NCBI GenBank assembly: GCA_035581425.1
Contig: DATJVP010000019.1
Span: forward strand, 1-64,000
Source: DASZHJ01 sp035581425
Lineage (GTDB): Bacteria > Pseudomonadota > Alphaproteobacteria > ATCC43930 > CGMCC-115725
DNA length: 64,000 nucleotides
Direction of reading: 5' to 3'
In this document: positions 41,901 to 49,625 of the stretch, one piece after another
Numbering within the stretch: position 1 is the first letter of the stretch
Layout: each line of letters opens with the position of its first letter
Made by a program: the position numbers and the translations under genes
Notes under the pieces: model-generated
Told to the model about the DNA's origin: nothing
What the model saw: only the letters and a program-made list of their open reading frames with translations
Databases searched by the model: none

Positions 41901-42550
41901 CGCGCCTTGCTCTGCCCGAAAGCCTTGAGCGTCGCGAGGCCCTGGATCGCATCGAGGAATTCCGCGGCGAAACCCGCATAGGCCCGTTGCCGCCCAAGCG
42001 AGTTCGCGCGGTCGAGCCGATGCCAGATGGCGGGCGCGAATAGCGCAGTGAGCGCGAAGCCCAGCATCACGCCCGCGACCGGGAGGTCGATGAAGGCGAC
42101 GCCGCAGAAGACCAGGAACGGCGTCAGCAGCGTGATCATGAACTGCGGCAGGAACCGCCCGAAATAAGTCTCGAGCTGCTCCACGCCATCGACCAGCGAG
42201 AGGGTGAGCGCGCCCGAGCGCTTGAGCCCGACCCCGGCGGGGCCGAGTGCCACGATGCGCTCGTAGATCGCGCGGCGCAGTTTCATCTGAACGCGCGCCG
42301 CCGTCTCGTGTGCGATCATCGTGCGCCATTCTTCGAAGATCGCGCGGAGTGCGATCACCGTCGCGACTACTGCAACCGGCAGCCAGAGCGAGGCGAGATC
42401 CCTTCCCGCGAAGACCGCGCCGATCAGCCAGCCCAAGAGTCCGAGGCGGAGCACGCCGAGCGCAACCGAGACGAGACCGACGATGACCGCCCAGAGAATC
42501 CGCAGGCGGACACCCTCGGTGAACTTCCACAGGCGCGATTCGAAATGCAT
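38975..42550 (-). CDS. fused heterodimeric ABC exporter (CydDC-like, two TMD-NBD units)
   Basis: The 1191-residue protein joins two complete half-transporters. Unit 1: membrane domain about 10-310, Walker A GASGGGKSS (369-377), signature LSGGQ (473-477), Walker B ILVLDE (493-498). Unit 2: membrane domain about 640-900, Walker A GTSGAGKTT near 978, LSGGQ near 1084, and VLILDEATSHLD. Both nucleotide sites look catalytically complete. The membrane parts resemble the thiol-exporting CydDC group, but no cyd oxidase genes are near. ATG 42550 follows GGGAGG; the frame stays open upstream through LysR antisense DNA. It is divergent from a LysR gene. Confidence 0.92.
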   Translation of the reverse strand: MHFESRLWKFTEGVRLRILWAVIVGLVSVALGVLRLGLLGWLIGAVFAGRDLASLWLPVAVVATVIALRAIFEEWRTMIAHETAARVQMKLRRAIYERIVALGPAGVGLKRSGALTLSLVDGVEQLETYFGRFLPQFMITLLTPFLVFCGVAFIDLPVAGVMLGFALTALFAPAIWHRLDRANSLGRQRAYAGFAAEFLDAIQGLATLKAFGQSKARADTLAVKAQQLFQQTMWVLGTNSLARGITDSSIACGAAAALALGALRVESGSMTLSALLVVLMLGVEIFRPMRELRSVLHEGMVGMSAAQGIYQILDDQPIVAERPSAPLSAPLEPSIAFEQVRFSYPGSRRSVHAGLDFRVSPGERVGLVGASGGGKSSIVRLLLRFYDPEAGAVRIGGRDLRELSLAQVRSLISVVNQDTFLFHGTVEDNIRIGRENATEAEIIGAARSANIHDFVMTLPLGYRTVVGEKGIKLSGGQRQRVAIARALLRDTPILVLDEALSAVDAENEAVIQQSLDKLMRGRTTLVLAHRLSSVIDCDRILVLDQGRVAETGRHAELMAAGGVYARLMAEQAQESKAAELLDAPTPNGAAESVFGGTVGAPVTEGIIKAEGLGWLGLVGELMKHVMPWKGRLTVTFGLGVLRVLAFIGVGALSALAVAALKHGTTPYAYLWALAAVAPLAGVLHWLESWIAHDMAFRLLAQMRIEVFRKLDALAPAYLVRRRTGDLMALATHDVELVEYFFAHTVAPAFVAILVPAAVLTVLAWQSPWIALALLPFLLAVGLSPFLMRRRVDRLGSEAREAAGELSAFAVDAVQGLGEIVAFQQEKSRGRILDALSERYIRLRVPFYRELTLQQCLLEVFTGLGGLAVVSVGAALAGAGAVDAAVLPLLTLLAMAAFLPVSEIAQIGRQLADTLGATRRLYALTREPVLVTDGPGVDASAGAAALAFERVSFSYPGYQRRALAEASVAIPAGKTVALVGTSGAGKTTAAQLMMRFWDPQEGRITLNGWDLRDYVLDVLRSRIALVAQDTYLFNDTLRSNILIARPDASEAELLAAVRHASLDALVAELPEGLDSWVGERGTALSGGQRQRVAIARAFLKDAPVLILDEATSHLDALNERAVRGALDLLKADRTTIVIAHRLSTVREADLIVVLEEGRVVETGSHTDLLAKRGLYARLVSRQLASAYMPAAQ

Positions 42551-42612
42551 GCGAGGCCTCCCGCGGCGGTCACGATATCGCCGCTGCACCCAAAGGATAG
42601 GCCGAAGACGGC

Positions 42613-42628
42613 CGTTCACGAATGGACA
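42613..42628. promoter_or_regulatory. putative LysR operator, distal half (matches 42644-42659)
   Basis: CGTTCACGAATGGACA fits the dyad pattern GT-N-CA-N4-TG-N-AC found in the second site 31 bases away. It lies 63 bases before the ABC exporter start and 53 bases before the LysR start. It matches the T-N11-A style of LysR boxes loosely, with C in the first position. Confidence 0.5.
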
Positions 42629-42643
42629 ATTCCGCAGATCACC

Positions 42644-42659
42644 TGTACAAAAATGAACA
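42644..42659. promoter_or_regulatory. putative LysR operator, proximal half
   Basis: TGTACAAAAATGAACA is a nearly perfect dyad (CCTGT-A-CA-AAAA-TG-A-ACAGG over 42642-42661) with the T-N11-A spacing of LysR boxes. With the site at 42613 it is 31 bases centre to centre, about three helical turns, as expected for a LysR tetramer bound to two sites on one DNA face. It sits 22 bases before the LysR start codon. Confidence 0.55.
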
Positions 42660-42680
42660 GGAGAGAGCGGGCACCAGGCG

Positions 42681-43610
42681 ATGGCGGTGGATTGGGATAC
42701 GGTGCGAGCATTCCTGACGCTCGCGGATGAGGGCAAACTCACGGCGGCAGCCCGCCGTCTCGAGGTAAGCCACCCCACCGTCGCGCGCCGGATCAAGGCG
42801 CTCGAGCGCTCGATCGGCGCGCGGCTCTTCGACCGGCTGCCGGACCGCTTCGTGCTCACGCCCGCGGGCGAGGAGCTTCTCGCGGATGCGCAGACAATGG
42901 AGCGCGCCGCCGAATCCATGAACCGACGGAGCGCGGGTCTCGGGGACACGGCCGAGGGGACGGTTCGGCTTTCCGCGGGCGAGGCGATGACGCATTTCCT
43001 TGCGGAGCGCCTGCCGCGCCTTCGCCGCTCGCTCGCACGCATCGAGTTCGAGCTCGCCACGAGCCACACGCTCGCCAACCTGTCGCGGCGCGAGGCCGAT
43101 TTGCTGATCCGCGAACAGGTGCCAGATCTCGCGAGCATCGTGACGCGTCGCCTTGGCCGCGTCGCCTACGCCGTCTACGGGAGCCCAAGCCTCGTGCCCG
43201 CCGAGCTGACGCCGGAGACGTTCCGCCACGCACCTTGGGCCGGTTTCGACGACGACCACGCCTATATGCCAGGACAGAGCCGGATGCTCGAGCTCTCGGG
43301 CGGCGCGCGGCCGGTCGTGCGCGTCAACAACTGGCTCGTGCTGCGCGAGGCCGTGCGCGCCGGCGCCGGGCTCGCCGTGCTGCCCAGCTATCTCGGAGAG
43401 GGCGAGCCGGGGCTGCGGCGCGTGGGGCGCATTCTGGACGACGTTCCCGGCGACCAATGGTTGCTGGTGCACCGGGACATCCGAGCGCTACCTCGCGTGC
43501 GTGCCGTCATGGACGCGCTGATTCGGCTCTTCGAGGAGGAGCGTGCAGTCCTTGCAGGACACTCGGGCGTCGCTCGGCCGCGCGGTCGCCGAGAGCAAGC
43601 CTCAGGCTGA
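42681..43610 (+). CDS. LysR-family transcriptional regulator
   Basis: The 309-residue regulator has an N-terminal winged helix-turn-helix (VDWDTVRAFLTLADEGKLTA, then ARRLEVSHPTVARRIKALER; residues 3-60) and a substrate-binding-like effector domain. The first-helix wording DWDTVRAFL and SHPTVARRI resembles the subgroup of LysR proteins that includes many with short autonomous regulons. It is divergent from the fused ABC exporter, and two matching dyads lie between them, so the exporter is the likely target. A Gly/Arg-rich tail ends the protein. Effector unknown. Confidence 0.92.
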   Translation: MAVDWDTVRAFLTLADEGKLTAAARRLEVSHPTVARRIKALERSIGARLFDRLPDRFVLTPAGEELLADAQTMERAAESMNRRSAGLGDTAEGTVRLSAGEAMTHFLAERLPRLRRSLARIEFELATSHTLANLSRREADLLIREQVPDLASIVTRRLGRVAYAVYGSPSLVPAELTPETFRHAPWAGFDDDHAYMPGQSRMLELSGGARPVVRVNNWLVLREAVRAGAGLAVLPSYLGEGEPGLRRVGRILDDVPGDQWLLVHRDIRALPRVRAVMDALIRLFEEERAVLAGHSGVARPRGRREQASG

Positions 43611-43612
43611 AA

Positions 43613-44527
43613 TCAGGCGAGACACCAGGCGAGGATGCCCTTCTGGGCGTGGAGGCGATTCTCGGCCTCGTCCCAGACCACGGATTGCGGCCCGTCGATG
43701 ACTCCGGCGCTCACTTCCTCGCCGCGCTTGGCGGGAAGGCAGTGCATGAAGATGGCGTCGGACTTCGCGCGCGCCATCAGCCGCTCGTCCACGCGATATG
43801 GGGCGAGCATGTTATGCCGATTAACGCTCGCCTCGACGCCCATGGAGACCCAGGTGTCCGTGACGACGCAGTCGGCATCCGACACCGCCTGCTCCGGCGC
43901 CGCCGTGACGAGGACGCGCCCGCCCTGCTCGCGCGCCCAATCCAAGACCCGCTGCGGCGGCTGCAGGGCCTCGGGGCATGCGATGCGGAGATCGAAGTCG
44001 AAGCGCACGGCCGCATGGATCCAGCTCGTTGCGACGTTGTTGCCGTCGCCGCTCCAGGCCACGACTTTTCCCTGCGCCGAGCCCTTCTTCTCCTCGAGCG
44101 TCATCACGTCCGCCATGAGCTGACAGGGATGACTCTGGTCGGTGAGGCCGTTGATGACCGGCACGGTCGCGTGCTGCGCCAGCTCCTCGAGCTTCGAGAC
44201 TTGCGTCGTGCGGATCATGATCGCGTCGACGTAGCGCGAGAGAACGCGCGCGGTGTCGGCGACAGTCTCGCCGCGGGAGAGCTGGCTGTCGTTGGCGCTC
44301 ATCATGATGCAATCGCCGCCGAGCTGCTTCATCGCGACCTCGAAGGAGATGCGCGTGCGCGTCGAGGGCTTCTCGAAGATCATCGCGAGCGTCTTGCCAG
44401 CGAGCGGCCGCTCGTGGGGCGAGCGGCCGTTCTGCTTGTAGACCCGGCCGAGATCGAGGATGCGACGGAGCTCCCCTCCGTCCAGTCGGTCGAGATCGAG
44501 GAAATGCCGCGGCGCGGCCATGGCCAT
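43613..44527 (-). CDS. argF: ornithine carbamoyltransferase
   Basis: ArgF makes citrulline from ornithine and carbamoyl phosphate in arginine synthesis. The 304-residue protein has the carbamoyl-phosphate motif STRTR (55-59), HPCQ (133-136) and the ornithine loop MHCLPAKRGEEV (His262-Cys263-Leu264-Pro265). DGNNVATSW and DTWVSMG are also typical. Its start lies 6 bases after the argD stop, so argD and argF form an operon. It is convergent with the LysR gene. Confidence 0.97.
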   Translation of the reverse strand: MAMAAPRHFLDLDRLDGGELRRILDLGRVYKQNGRSPHERPLAGKTLAMIFEKPSTRTRISFEVAMKQLGGDCIMMSANDSQLSRGETVADTARVLSRYVDAIMIRTTQVSKLEELAQHATVPVINGLTDQSHPCQLMADVMTLEEKKGSAQGKVVAWSGDGNNVATSWIHAAVRFDFDLRIACPEALQPPQRVLDWAREQGGRVLVTAAPEQAVSDADCVVTDTWVSMGVEASVNRHNMLAPYRVDERLMARAKSDAIFMHCLPAKRGEEVSAGVIDGPQSVVWDEAENRLHAQKGILAWCLA

Positions 44528-44533
44528 CGATCC

Positions 44534-45706
44534 TCAGTGCTTCCACTTCTGCGCGGTCGCCGCGAGGATGCCGAGCCCCTCGTCGATGTGCTTCTCCTCC
44601 GCGATCAGCGGCGGCAGCAGGCGGATGACATTCTCGCCCGCGGTGACCGTGAGGAGACCGCCCGCGCGGAGCGCGTCTGAGACTTCGCCATTGATGGGCA
44701 CGCATTTCAGTCCCGAGAGGAGGCCCTTGCCGCGGACCTCCGCGTAGACCTTCGGATATTTCTCCGTAAGGCCCTGAAGCCCGTTTCGGAAATAGGTGCT
44801 GACGCGCCGAACCTGCTCCAGGAATTTGGGCTCGAGCATCACGTCGAGCACGGCATTCCCGATCGCCATCGCAAGCGGATTGCCGCCGAAGGTCGAGCCA
44901 TGGCTCCCGGCGGTCATGTATTTCCCAACCCTCTCGGTCGCGAGGCAGGCACCTACGGGGAAGCCACCGCCCAAGGCCTTCGCGACCGTCATGACGTCGG
45001 GTGCAATACCCGCCCACTCATGTGCGAAGAGCTTGCCGGTCCGGCCCATGCCGCATTGGACCTCGTCGAAGACGAGGAGCAGTCCGAACTCGTCCGCGAC
45101 CTCGCGGAGCGCCTTCAGATAGTCGTCGGACCCCGAGCGCAGCCCGCCCTCGCCCTGCACCGGCTCGACCAGGATCGCCGCCGTCTCCCCGCTGATCTTG
45201 GCACGGAGCTCGTTCAGGTTCTCGAAGGGGACGTGATCGAAGCCGTCGACTACGGGATCGTAGCCCTTGAGGTATTTCTCGTTGCCGGCGGCGGCAAGCG
45301 TCGCGAGCGTGCGGCCGTGGAAGGAACCGGTGCAGGCGATGACGCGGTACTTCTCGGGATGGCCGGTCTCGTCGTGATACTTGCGTACCATCTTGAGAGC
45401 GCACTCCACGGCCTCGGCGCCGGAATTGCCGAAAAAGACTGAGTCCGCGAAGGTGTTGGCGACGAGACGCTCTGCAAGCCGCTTCTGCTCGGGGATCTGG
45501 AACAGGTTCGAGCAATGCCAGAGCTTCTGCCCCTGCTCCATCAGCGCCTTCACGAGATGCGGGTGCGCGTGACCGAGGCCGGTAACGGCGATGCCGCTCG
45601 CGAAATCGAGGTATTTCTTGCCGTCGGTCGAGAAGAGGTATGCGCCCTCGCCCCGCTCGAACGCCAGTTCGTTCCGGGCATAGGTCGGCAATAGGGCTGA
45701 AATCAC
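44534..45706 (-). CDS. argD: acetylornithine/succinyl-diaminopimelate aminotransferase
   Basis: This is a 390-residue class III aminotransferase. It has the PLP lysine Lys243 (MTVAKALGGGFPVG), the aspartate of LLLVFDEVQCGMGRTGK, CTGSFHGRTLATLAAAGNEK and the FFGNSGAEAVECALKMVRKY segment that binds the cofactor phosphate. It is first in the argDF operon. The pair argD-argF close to hslO and apaG is a common alphaproteobacterial arrangement; here the fused ABC exporter and its LysR regulator lie between argF and hslO. Confidence 0.96.
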   Translation of the reverse strand: MISALLPTYARNELAFERGEGAYLFSTDGKKYLDFASGIAVTGLGHAHPHLVKALMEQGQKLWHCSNLFQIPEQKRLAERLVANTFADSVFFGNSGAEAVECALKMVRKYHDETGHPEKYRVIACTGSFHGRTLATLAAAGNEKYLKGYDPVVDGFDHVPFENLNELRAKISGETAAILVEPVQGEGGLRSGSDDYLKALREVADEFGLLLVFDEVQCGMGRTGKLFAHEWAGIAPDVMTVAKALGGGFPVGACLATERVGKYMTAGSHGSTFGGNPLAMAIGNAVLDVMLEPKFLEQVRRVSTYFRNGLQGLTEKYPKVYAEVRGKGLLSGLKCVPINGEVSDALRAGGLLTVTAGENVIRLLPPLIAEEKHIDEGLGILAATAQKWKH

Positions 45707-46123
45707 GGGACTATCTCCTGCGCGAGTGGGAAGACGAATCGAAGGGTAATCGGACCAGTGACGATTTATCGTCGTCGCTGCCGCAGCCTCGCACCCGTCG
45801 TCGCCTGGAACCGGCCCGCCCGGCTCACTTCGCGCATCATGTCCTTAACTCCCGCACCCGGAGTGCCCGGGAAAGCCGGTGAGTATGGGGATGGGGAGTG
45901 ACCGTGTCAACCTGGAGGCGGATAAATCCGCTGGGATACGGGCTCCTAGGCTCTATCTGCGTGGCCGAACCTGTTCCACGAGTGTCGGGTTCAGGTACCG
46001 CGGGGGCGAGGAAAATACATGCCGTGCGTCCCATCACTATCGAGCTTACTTGCCCCGCCTGTGAGCGGACCGGACGCTCGTGGACTTGTTCCGCCGATGA
46101 CGGCGACAACATGTGAAATCGCG
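45707..46123. other. intergenic region upstream of argD, with repeat copy B
   Basis: These 417 bases separate argD from the persulfide dioxygenase fusion, both on the minus strand. They must hold the argDF promoter. The left half shows no recognisable motif; the right half contains the second copy of the repeat described at 37113. Short frames occur (the longest reading CPAC...C) but none resembles a known protein or has a good ribosome-binding site, so I call no gene. Confidence 0.5.
45980..46042. repeat. dispersed intergenic repeat, copy B
   Basis: CGAGTGTCGGGTTCAGG, GGGGCGAGGAAAAT and GTCCCATCACTATCGA match the blocks at 37113-37219, in the same order and orientation. The blocks are close together here, whereas copy A has about 55 extra bases between them. 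Two copies in 9 kb suggest a repeat family in this genome. Confidence 0.5.
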
Positions 46124-47197
46124 CTACCCGCTCCCGCCCTCGACAGCATGCGCCTCGGCGCGCCAGCGCAGCATGCCGCCGGTAAGGTTGGCGACGTCCG
46201 TGAAGCCATTCTGCAGCAGGATGGTGATCGCCTGGGCGGAGCGGCTGCCGGCGCGGCAGACCGTGACGATGGGCTGGTCGCGCTTCAATTCGCCGAGGCG
46301 GCCTGCGAGCTCGCCCAGCGGGATCAGGATCGCGCCTTCGATATGGCCCAGCGGCCCCTTGAACTCGTCGGGCTCGCGCACGTCGAGAATCTGGACATCA
46401 TGTAGGTGCTCCTCGAGCCCATGCGGATCGATCTCCCAGAGCCCTGCGAAGCTGTAGTGGAGATGCGCCCAGTTGGGATCGCGCGCGAGCCCGGCCTCGT
46501 TCTCGGGACGGCCGCAGCGGAGATTGGCGGGCACCGCAACATCGATCAGCTTCGGATGCGCGAGCTTCAGGTTTTTCATATAGCCCGCGAAGTCGCCGAC
46601 CGCGATCTCGCCACCGAGCCGTGGATTGAATCGCCGCTCCTCGGCAACGCTCGTCGCGGTGAGGCCGCGGTAGTCGTGCGCGGGATAGAGGAGGCACTCC
46701 TCCGGCAGGCTGAAGATGCGGTCGTGCACCGAGCGGTACATGGTCGCTGCGTCGCCCTGCTGGAAATCCGTGCGGCCGCTGCCGCGAATCAGGAGGCAAT
46801 CTCCGGTGAAGGCCATGCTGCGGTCATCGAGCACATAGGTGAGGCAACTGTTCGTGTGCCCGGGCGTCGCGCGCACCATGAGTCGACGCTTTCCGAAAGC
46901 GACCACATCATCCTCGCGGAGGTAGCGGTCGGCGCCGTCCGCGCCGCTCGCGGCCGAGAGCATGATCTGGCTGCCGAGCCGGCGCTTCAGGAGCCAGGCG
47001 CCCGTCACGTGATCGGCATGAACGTGTGTCTCCATCGTCGCGACGAGATGAAGGCCCAGCTCGTCGATCAAGGCAGCATCGCGGCGCGCCTGCTCGAAGA
47101 CGGGATCGATCAGAACGGCCTCGCCGCCGCGCCCCTCGCCCAGCAGATAGGTGTAGGTCGAGGATTGCGGATCGAACAATTGTCGGAACACCAGCAT
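46124..47197 (-). CDS. persulfide dioxygenase-rhodanese fusion (ETHE1-like MBL + sulfurtransferase)
   Basis: This 357-residue protein has a metallo-beta-lactamase-fold domain about 1-240 and a rhodanese domain about 255-350. Iron ligands are His58, His60 (THVHADH, with Asp62 and His63), His114 (TPGHTNSC), Asp133 (FTGDCLL) and His174 (YPAHDY), as in ETHE1. The rhodanese active-site loop is VCRAGSRSAQ with Cys314. Such fusions oxidise glutathione persulfide and pass sulfur to thiosulfate. ATG 47197 follows GGGAGGATC. The ABC-2 permease lies 29 bases upstream on the same strand. Confidence 0.92.
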   Translation of the reverse strand: MLVFRQLFDPQSSTYTYLLGEGRGGEAVLIDPVFEQARRDAALIDELGLHLVATMETHVHADHVTGAWLLKRRLGSQIMLSAASGADGADRYLREDDVVAFGKRRLMVRATPGHTNSCLTYVLDDRSMAFTGDCLLIRGSGRTDFQQGDAATMYRSVHDRIFSLPEECLLYPAHDYRGLTATSVAEERRFNPRLGGEIAVGDFAGYMKNLKLAHPKLIDVAVPANLRCGRPENEAGLARDPNWAHLHYSFAGLWEIDPHGLEEHLHDVQILDVREPDEFKGPLGHIEGAILIPLGELAGRLGELKRDQPIVTVCRAGSRSAQAITILLQNGFTDVANLTGGMLRWRAEAHAVEGGSG

Positions 47198-47226
47198 CCG
47201 ATCCTCCCGAGCTTCGGCGTCTTCGC

Positions 47227-48039
47227 TCACGCCTTGAGCTTGTAGCCTCGCACGAACAGTCGATGGCACAAAGCGAGCAGTAGCGCATCGATCGCGGCCA
47301 TCAAGAGAACGCCGACAAGGAGCGCGCCTTCCGCGTGGCCCGTGAAGCCATAGCGGAAGCCGTCGATCATGTAGAAGAATGGGTTCGCGTGCGCCACCGC
47401 GCGCCAGGACGCCGGAAGCTGCTCCACCGAGTAGAAGGTGCCGGAGAGGAAGGTCAGCGGCATCACGACGAAATTGGTGACCGCGGCGATGTGATCGAAC
47501 TTCTCCGCCCAGAGTCCGCCGACGACGCCGAGGAGGGAGAGCAACAGCGAGGCCGTGAGCCCGAAATAGGCGACCGCCCAGGGTTCGGCGAGGTGGATGT
47601 GCACGAAGGGCAGAAGTGCCAGGCCCACCGTCAGTCCCACCACCGCGCCCCGCGTGGCGCCGCCGAGCGCCAGGCCCAGCGTGATCTCCGCGGGGCTCAG
47701 CGGCGGCATCAGCATGTCCTCGATGCTTCTCTGCATTTTCGCGATCATCAGCGAGGAGGAGGTGTTCGCGAAGGCGTTCTGCGTGATCGCCATCATCAGG
47801 AGGCCCGGCACCAGGAACTCGACATAGGGCGCGCCCGCGACCACGCGTCCGCCGCCGCCGAGCGCGAGCAGGAAGATCGCGAGGAAGAGCAGCGTCGTCA
47901 CCACCGGCGCCGCCACGGTCTGCGTGAAGACCTTGAGGAAGCGGCGCACCTCGCGGCGGTAGAGCGTCCAGAGCCCAACCCAATTCACCACGCCGAAGCG
48001 GCGCAGTCGCGGCGGAGAGAGGGGGATAAGGGCTGCCAT
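47227..48039 (-). CDS. ABC-2 permease (YadH/NodJ-like)
   Basis: This 270-residue permease has six helices. It shows the NodJ/YadH-like LYRREVRRFLKVFTQTVAAP near the N-terminus, FLVPGLLMMAITQNAFANTS, the SIEDMLMPPLSPAEITLG loop and HANPFFYMIDGFRYGFTG, all typical of the YadH family. The partner ATPase (YadG-like), which normally precedes the permease, is not found up to recX. It may be encoded elsewhere. It is transcribed with the persulfide dioxygenase gene, which is not a known partner. Confidence 0.9.
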   Translation of the reverse strand: MAALIPLSPPRLRRFGVVNWVGLWTLYRREVRRFLKVFTQTVAAPVVTTLLFLAIFLLALGGGGRVVAGAPYVEFLVPGLLMMAITQNAFANTSSSLMIAKMQRSIEDMLMPPLSPAEITLGLALGGATRGAVVGLTVGLALLPFVHIHLAEPWAVAYFGLTASLLLSLLGVVGGLWAEKFDHIAAVTNFVVMPLTFLSGTFYSVEQLPASWRAVAHANPFFYMIDGFRYGFTGHAEGALLVGVLLMAAIDALLLALCHRLFVRGYKLKA

Positions 48040-48246
48040 AGCGCGGGGCGGAGCTTAGAGGCGCGACCGACGCGCTGACAATGCCCTTCTCCGTCGCGGA
48101 GCTGCGCTCTTTTCGCTACCGGAATGATCGCGCGAACGACCATGGTAAGGTCGCGCGGTCGCTACGACGGCGGAACGGCCCCGCGGGCGATGCTCGACCG
48201 TCCCGGAGTCGATATGGAATCATGGTCCAGGACGGGAGGCGAAATC

Positions 48247-48822
48247 TTGCCCGATAGGATGAGGCGCTCGACGCCGCCGACAATCACGCAAGCCGCGCTC
48301 GAAAAGGCGGCGCTGCACTATCTCGAGCGCTTCGCCGCCTCGACGGAGCAGCTGCGCAAGGTGCTCCTGCGCCGGATCGAGCGCGCGGTGCGCCTGGGCG
48401 CTGAGCCGGAGGCGGTCGCAGCCGCGCGGCGCGACGTGGAGCCGCTTCTAAAGCGCTATCTCGCGGCGGGTTTCCTCGACGACCGCCGCTTCGCCGAAGC
48501 GCAGGCGCAGAGTTTGCTGCGGCGGGGCACGTCGCGCCGCGGAATTCGTCTGCGCCTCGCCGCAAAGGGCATCGAGCGTGAACTGGTCGAGGCAGCGCTC
48601 GCGGAGGATGCTGAGGTCACGAGCGAGCTCGCCGCCGCTGGCGCGCTGGCACGCCGCCGCCGCCTCGGCCCCTACCGCGCGGCCGGCGCCCGCGCAGCCT
48701 TCCGCCAAAAGGATCTTGCCACGCTGGCCCGCGCGGGATTTCCGCTGGAGATTGCGCGCCAGGTCCTTGCCGCCGGCGATCCCGAAGCACTCGAGCGAAT
48801 TATTGCCGGTGAGGGCGCGTGA
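48247..48822 (+). CDS. recX: RecA regulator RecX
   Basis: RecX modulates RecA filaments. The protein is 191 residues from TTG 48247, which is preceded by GGGAGG; ATG 48259 lacks a good site. Family features are ALHYLERFAASTEQLRKVLL (residues about 20-40), LLKRYLAAGFLDDRRFAEAQ and RRGTSRRGIRLRLAAKGIER. The C-terminal three-helix repeats are alanine- and arginine-rich. No recA gene is in the window. Its end overlaps the following methyltransferase start (GTGA). Confidence 0.9.
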   Translation: MPDRMRRSTPPTITQAALEKAALHYLERFAASTEQLRKVLLRRIERAVRLGAEPEAVAAARRDVEPLLKRYLAAGFLDDRRFAEAQAQSLLRRGTSRRGIRLRLAAKGIERELVEAALAEDAEVTSELAAAGALARRRRLGPYRAAGARAAFRQKDLATLARAGFPLEIARQVLAAGDPEALERIIAGEGA

Positions 48823-49625
48823 GCAATCCCAGCGGGCATTTGGACGGCCTCTATCGCCTGAGCGCGCGGCTCGGCCCGCCACTCCGGCCGAATGAGGAAG
48901 TGATCGCCGGCTATCGCCGCCTCCTCGCGGAGCGGACAGCTCGCGTGCTGCTCCTGGGCGTGACGGCGGCGCTTGCGGATATCGGCGCCGAGGTAGCGGC
49001 CGTCGATAGCAGCGATGCCGCGATCGCGCGAGGCTGGCCCGGCGATACGGAGCGCCGGCACGTGCATCGCGCGAATTGGCTCTCGCTTCCCTTTCCGGCG
49101 AGCCGCTTCACTGCGGCGGTCGGCGACGGCGCCCTCAACTCGCTTGGCCGCCTTCGCGATTACCCCGCGCTCTTCGCGGAGATCGAGCGGGTCGTCGAGC
49201 CCGGAGGCGTCTTCGTAACGCGGGTCTTCGCGAGACCCGACACCTGCGAATCCGTCGCGACCGTCGCGAAAACGGCGCTCGCGGGCGAGATACCCGTCTT
49301 CAACGCGTTCAAGTGGCGGCTCGCCATGGCGCTCGTCGCGGAGTCGGGAGAGCCCGAGATCGAGGTGCAGCGGATCACGGCTGCCTTCGACAAGCTCTTT
49401 CCGGATCGGACCGCGCTTGCGGCCGGCGCGCGCTGGGATATCGCGGATATCGACACGATCGACGTCTATGCGGGCTCGCGCATGATCTACAGCTTCCCGA
49501 CCCTCGCAGAGATCCGCGCGACCGTTCCAGCGGGCCTCGGCCGGATACGAGTGGTTCCCGCCGGCACCTATCCACTCGCGGAGCGCTGTCCGCTCCTGGT
49601 CCTGCGTCGAAAGGCGTCGCGGTGA
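48819..49625 (+). CDS. class I SAM-dependent methyltransferase
   Basis: This is a 268-residue Rossmann-type methyltransferase. The motif I region is RVLLLGVTAALADIGAEVAA, followed by an acidic motif II end (VDSSDAAIARGW), then SLPFPASRFTAAVGDGALNS (post-motif II/motif IV) and EIERVVEPGGVFVTRVFARP. Motif I is less glycine-rich than usual. GTG 48819 overlaps the recX stop and its own stop overlaps the next gene as GTGA, so recX, this gene and the CoA ligase are translationally coupled. The substrate is unknown; a carboxylate or small metabolite is plausible. Confidence 0.85.
   Translation: MSNPSGHLDGLYRLSARLGPPLRPNEEVIAGYRRLLAERTARVLLLGVTAALADIGAEVAAVDSSDAAIARGWPGDTERRHVHRANWLSLPFPASRFTAAVGDGALNSLGRLRDYPALFAEIERVVEPGGVFVTRVFARPDTCESVATVAKTALAGEIPVFNAFKWRLAMALVAESGEPEIEVQRITAAFDKLFPDRTALAAGARWDIADIDTIDVYAGSRMIYSFPTLAEIRATVPAGLGRIRVVPAGTYPLAERCPLLVLRRKASR

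Noticed and set aside
45879..46116. Small open frames in the argD upstream region, one with CPAC...C
   Set aside because: No good ribosome-binding site, no family resemblance, and the frame overlaps the dispersed repeat.
48129..48157. GCGCGA...TCGCGC inverted arms upstream of recX as an SOS box
   Set aside because: The alphaproteobacterial LexA box GTTC/GAAC direct repeat with 7-base spacing is not present; the arms are common GC-rich words.
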